This document shows positions 62,097 through 64,000 of a DNA stretch of 64,000 nt, one piece after another. Position 1 is the stretch's first letter. The number at the start of each line of letters is the position of its first letter. The notes beneath the pieces are model-generated. The model was not told the origin of the DNA. It worked only from the letters and a program-made list of their open reading frames with translations, and ran no database searches. Source of the stretch: UBA2377 sp964525935. GTDB lineage: Bacteria > Verrucomicrobiota > Verrucomicrobiia > Opitutales > Opitutaceae. A program made the position numbers and the translations under genes. The DNA lies in assembly GCA_964525935.1 (NCBI GenBank), contig CAZGJZ010000004.1:310001-374000 (forward strand), written 5' to 3'.

Positions 62097-62423
62097 ATGC
62101 TCCTCGCACGAGTCATCGGCAACGTCGTCTCGACGAAGAAGGACGCCGCGATGCAGGGACGAAAGCTCCTGCTCCTGCGCCCGCTTCTCTTGGACGACGC
62201 CAATCCCACGCAGCTCCGCCCGGGCGCGAACACCATCGTCGCCGTCGACACGCTCGGCGCCGGCGAAGGCGAGACCGTCCTCTTCTGTCAGGGCAGTTCC
62301 GCCCGCCAGGCCGCCGGCATGGCGACGCTCCCGGTTGACGCCGTCGTCACCGGCATCGTCGACGCCGTCGACGTGCAGAACCGGACGATCTACCCCGCGC
62401 CCGCCAAGGCCGCGAAAAAGTAA
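62097..62423 (+). CDS. BMC-P vertex shell protein 1 (EutN/CcmL family)
   Basis: The 108-residue pentamer: MLLARVIGNVVSTKKDAAMQGRKLLLLRP; IVAVDTLGAGEGETVLFCQGSSAR; VDAVVTGIVDAVDV. Caps the compartment vertices. It starts 7 bp after the third BMC-H gene. Confidence 0.95.
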   Translation: MLLARVIGNVVSTKKDAAMQGRKLLLLRPLLLDDANPTQLRPGANTIVAVDTLGAGEGETVLFCQGSSARQAAGMATLPVDAVVTGIVDAVDVQNRTIYPAPAKAAKK

Positions 62424-62441
62424 ACGCCCGCGCCACTCACC

Positions 62442-62702
62442 ATGCTGCTCGCCCGCATCGACGGAGTGATCGTCTCGACCGTGTGCCACCCCAGCATGCG
62501 CGGTTGCCGCACGGTCATCTGCCAGCCGCTCAACGAGCACGGCGCTCCCGAAGGCGCGCCGGTCCTCGCGCTCGATGCCCATGGCGCTGGCCAGCACCAA
62601 CGTGTGCTGGTCTCGACCGATGGTGCGGCCGTCCGCGCCCATGTAGGCGATCAACATTCGCCGCTCCGCAACTCGATCATCGCCATCCTCGACGAGTCCT
62701 GA
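62442..62702 (+). CDS. BMC-P vertex shell protein 2 (EutN/CcmL family)
   Basis: The 86-residue pentamer: MLLARIDGVIVSTVCHPSMRGCRTVIC; VLALDAHGAGQHQRVLVSTDG; IIAILDES. The shortest of the three, missing the C-terminal tail. Confidence 0.93.
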   Translation: MLLARIDGVIVSTVCHPSMRGCRTVICQPLNEHGAPEGAPVLALDAHGAGQHQRVLVSTDGAAVRAHVGDQHSPLRNSIIAILDES

Positions 62703-62716
62703 CTCGGACAAGGTAA

Positions 62717-62868
62717 ACCACGAATGAACACGAATAGACACGAATACGGAATGAAAGCAGGAGAGGTCTCGGGACTACGCGTCGTCCTCCAGGCCGGATT
62801 CGCCACCGCCGCAGGTCAACTCGTCTCCGGTGGATTTCATTCGTGTGAATTCGTGTCCATTCGTGGTT
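62717..62868. mobile_element. MITE-like element with 30-bp inverted ends
   Basis: Ends 62717-62746 and 62839-62868 are 27/30 complementary, with the same AACCACGAAT-ACACGAAT words as the element at 60284-60442. Total 152 bp. The interior is unrelated to that element. It sits between two BMC-P genes; an in-frame upstream ATG at 62830 reads the right end as 18 extra residues that are unlikely to be real. Confidence 0.8.
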
Positions 62869-62883
62869 AAAAAATTTGATCCC

Positions 62884-63198
62884 ATGCGCCTCGGCCACGT
62901 CATCGGCAAAGTCACCCTCAGCCAGCAGGACCCCGCCTACCACGGCGGCCGTTTTCTGCTCGTGCAGCCGTGGACGGCTGCCGACTACGCCAACGCGTCG
63001 GCGCGCGCAGCCAAGCCGTCGCCCGGCGCTCCTGCGAATCTCGTCGTCTACGATTCACTCGGCGCCGGGGTAGGCAGCATCATCGGATTCACGGAAGGCT
63101 CCGAAGCCGCCAAACCCTTCGCCACCGCGACGCCTGTAGACGCTTACTGCGCCGCGATCGTGGACGAAGTCTTCTTTCAACCGCTCGCCGCTCGCTAA
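62884..63198 (+). CDS. BMC-P vertex shell protein 3 (EutN/CcmL family)
   Basis: The 104-residue pentamer: MRLGHVIGKVTLSQQDPAYHGGRFLLVQP; NLVVYDSLGAGVGSIIGFTEGSEA; DAYCAAIVDEV. The ATG at 62884 is the family start. Confidence 0.95.
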   Translation: MRLGHVIGKVTLSQQDPAYHGGRFLLVQPWTAADYANASARAAKPSPGAPANLVVYDSLGAGVGSIIGFTEGSEAAKPFATATPVDAYCAAIVDEVFFQPLAAR

Positions 63199-63223
63199 CT
63201 TTTCCCGTTTTTCCAAAAATACC

Positions 63224-64000
63224 ATGCGCAAGGTCATCACCGCCGCCGACGTCGAGCAGTTGCTGCGCTCAGGCGCGTCCCCCGACAGCCTGCCGGCCGA
63301 CGCCATTCTCACTCCATCCGCCCGCGATCTCCTGCGCAGCCGGCGCATCCTGGCACGTCCGGGTGACGCGAAGCCTGCTGCGCCGACCGTGGCGAAAACG
63401 TCCGACTGCGGCTGCCCACACAGCGTCGACCTGAAGAATCCCGCGTCGATCGAGCGCTTTTTCAACTCGCCCGAACTCGAGACGATCAAGGCCAAGATGT
63501 GCGACCTCGGCCGCCGCATGTGGACGCGCAACTACGTCGACGGCAACGGCGGCAACATCACCGTCCGCGTGAGCGACGATCTCGTGCTCTGCACGCCGAC
63601 GCTCATCTCGAAGGGCTTCATGACGCCGGCTGACATGTGCCTCATCGACATGGAAGGCCGCCAGGTCGCCGGCACGAAGAAGCGCACCAGCGAGGCGCTC
63701 ACGCATCTCGGCATCATGCGCCGCCAGCCCAAGGCCCGCGCCTGCGTCCATGCGCACCCGGTGCACGCGACCGCCTTCGCCGTCGCCTCCGTCGTGCCGC
63801 CGCCGTGCCTCATCCCCGAGGCCGAGGTGTTTGTCGGCAAGATCGGCCTCGCCGAATACCGCACGCCCGGCACCGCCGACAACGCCAACGCCGTCGGCAC
63901 CGTGGGCGTCGATCACCAGGTCGTCCTCATGCAGAACCACGGCGTGATCTGCTGGGGCAACGATGCCGAGGACGCCTACTGGAAAATGGAAAACATCGAG
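63224..64000 (+). CDS. Class II aldolase with N-terminal encapsulation peptide (partial)
   Basis: 259 residues are visible before the window ends. The first ~45 (VITAADVEQLLRSG; DAILTPSARDLLRSRRIL) look like the short helical encapsulation and ITP-type segments of BMC-associated enzymes. A linker with DCGCPHSVDL follows. The aldolase domain has GNGGNITVRV, LISKGFMTPADM, the acid Glu157 (TSEALTHLGIM), zinc His176 and His178 (VHAHPVHATAFA) and QNHGVICWG. Class II aldolases of this type split fuculose- or rhamnulose-1-phosphate to lactaldehyde and DHAP; this is the likely signature enzyme. No stop before the right edge. Confidence 0.93.
   Translation, partial: MRKVITAADVEQLLRSGASPDSLPADAILTPSARDLLRSRRILARPGDAKPAAPTVAKTSDCGCPHSVDLKNPASIERFFNSPELETIKAKMCDLGRRMWTRNYVDGNGGNITVRVSDDLVLCTPTLISKGFMTPADMCLIDMEGRQVAGTKKRTSEALTHLGIMRRQPKARACVHAHPVHATAFAVASVVPPPCLIPEAEVFVGKIGLAEYRTPGTADNANAVGTVGVDHQVVLMQNHGVICWGNDAEDAYWKMENIE

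Noticed and set aside
62830..62883. Upstream start of the third BMC-P protein
   Set aside because: The extra 18 residues are a translation of the right end of the MITE-like element.
1..64000. CRISPR array
   Set aside because: The repeat arms are inverted pairs or single copies, not evenly spaced direct repeats with variable spacers, and no cas genes are present.
1..64000. tRNA or rRNA genes
   Set aside because: No cloverleaf-like GTTCGAATCC context or rRNA-like sequence was found by eye; a short tRNA could have been missed.

Overview
The window looks like chromosome of a high-GC member of the Verrucomicrobiota, most likely Opitutaceae-like. This is inferred from gene content: a planctomycete/verrucomicrobial-type bacterial microcompartment (BMC) cluster, a TIGR03790-type protein, a DUF5069-type protein, sugar and polysaccharide catabolism genes, a Gram-negative envelope (LpxA, OpgG/OpgH, TonB receptor) and a PerR/Fur-like gene leading a suf operon. 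No rRNA, tRNA, CRISPR array, prophage or insertion sequence was seen.

Layout. 1-3.6 kb: a sugar-ABC-type binding protein, a Tat-exported aminotransferase and a lipoprotein. 3.6-10.9 kb: xylose isomerase, then a minus-strand iron-uptake operon (TonB receptor, PiuC-like dioxygenase, PepSY membrane protein, TPR protein) behind two Fur-box-like palindromes. 11-21.5 kb: housekeeping genes (aroB, lpxA, pdxA, an A-type Fe-S carrier, infC, a murein amidase, an S1/P1-like nuclease, crcB, clpP). 21.5-28 kb: a TPR membrane protein and the operon Fur-like > sufC > sufB > sufD > sufT-like, preceded by a pair of PerR-box-like operators. 28-31 kb: M15 peptidase, aldo/keto reductase, creatininase-family protein, DUF5069 protein. 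31-36 kb: an osmoregulated-glucan operon, opgG - unknown membrane protein - opgH, then trxB. 36-46 kb: lemA/TPM-domain operon, hybrid histidine kinase, a YefM-YoeB toxin-antitoxin pair, a UvrD/PcrA helicase and a frameshifted secreted repeat protein. 46-49 kb: pyrH, frr, proB, GNAT. 49-54 kb: GH38 alpha-mannosidase and a heparinase II/III-like protein.

54-64 kb is the most interesting part. An AraC-type regulator diverges, across a 441-bp gap built of three nested inverted repeats, from an operon encoding an HpcH/HpaI aldolase fused to two cupins, a 2-hydroxyacid dehydrogenase, an SDR and a sugar-phosphate isomerase-like protein. This runs into a BMC shell cluster: one tandem-BMC protein, three single-domain BMC proteins with three different pore loops, and three EutN/CcmL pentamer proteins. 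It ends in a class II aldolase with a likely encapsulation peptide, cut by the window edge. The cluster probably degrades a deoxysugar or sugar acid, with aldehyde chemistry enclosed in the shell; the substrate is inferred, not shown.

A second theme is a dense population of short repeat modules in the gaps. They carry CACGAAT, CGCAAAG, GATTTTCGATTTT, TTGAGAG or CACGGAT motifs and are often arranged as 20-30-bp inverted pairs around 40-150 bp, sometimes with an inner hairpin. They occur at more than a dozen sites, once inside a reading frame. They look like MITE/REP-like elements and are the main structure not explained by genes.
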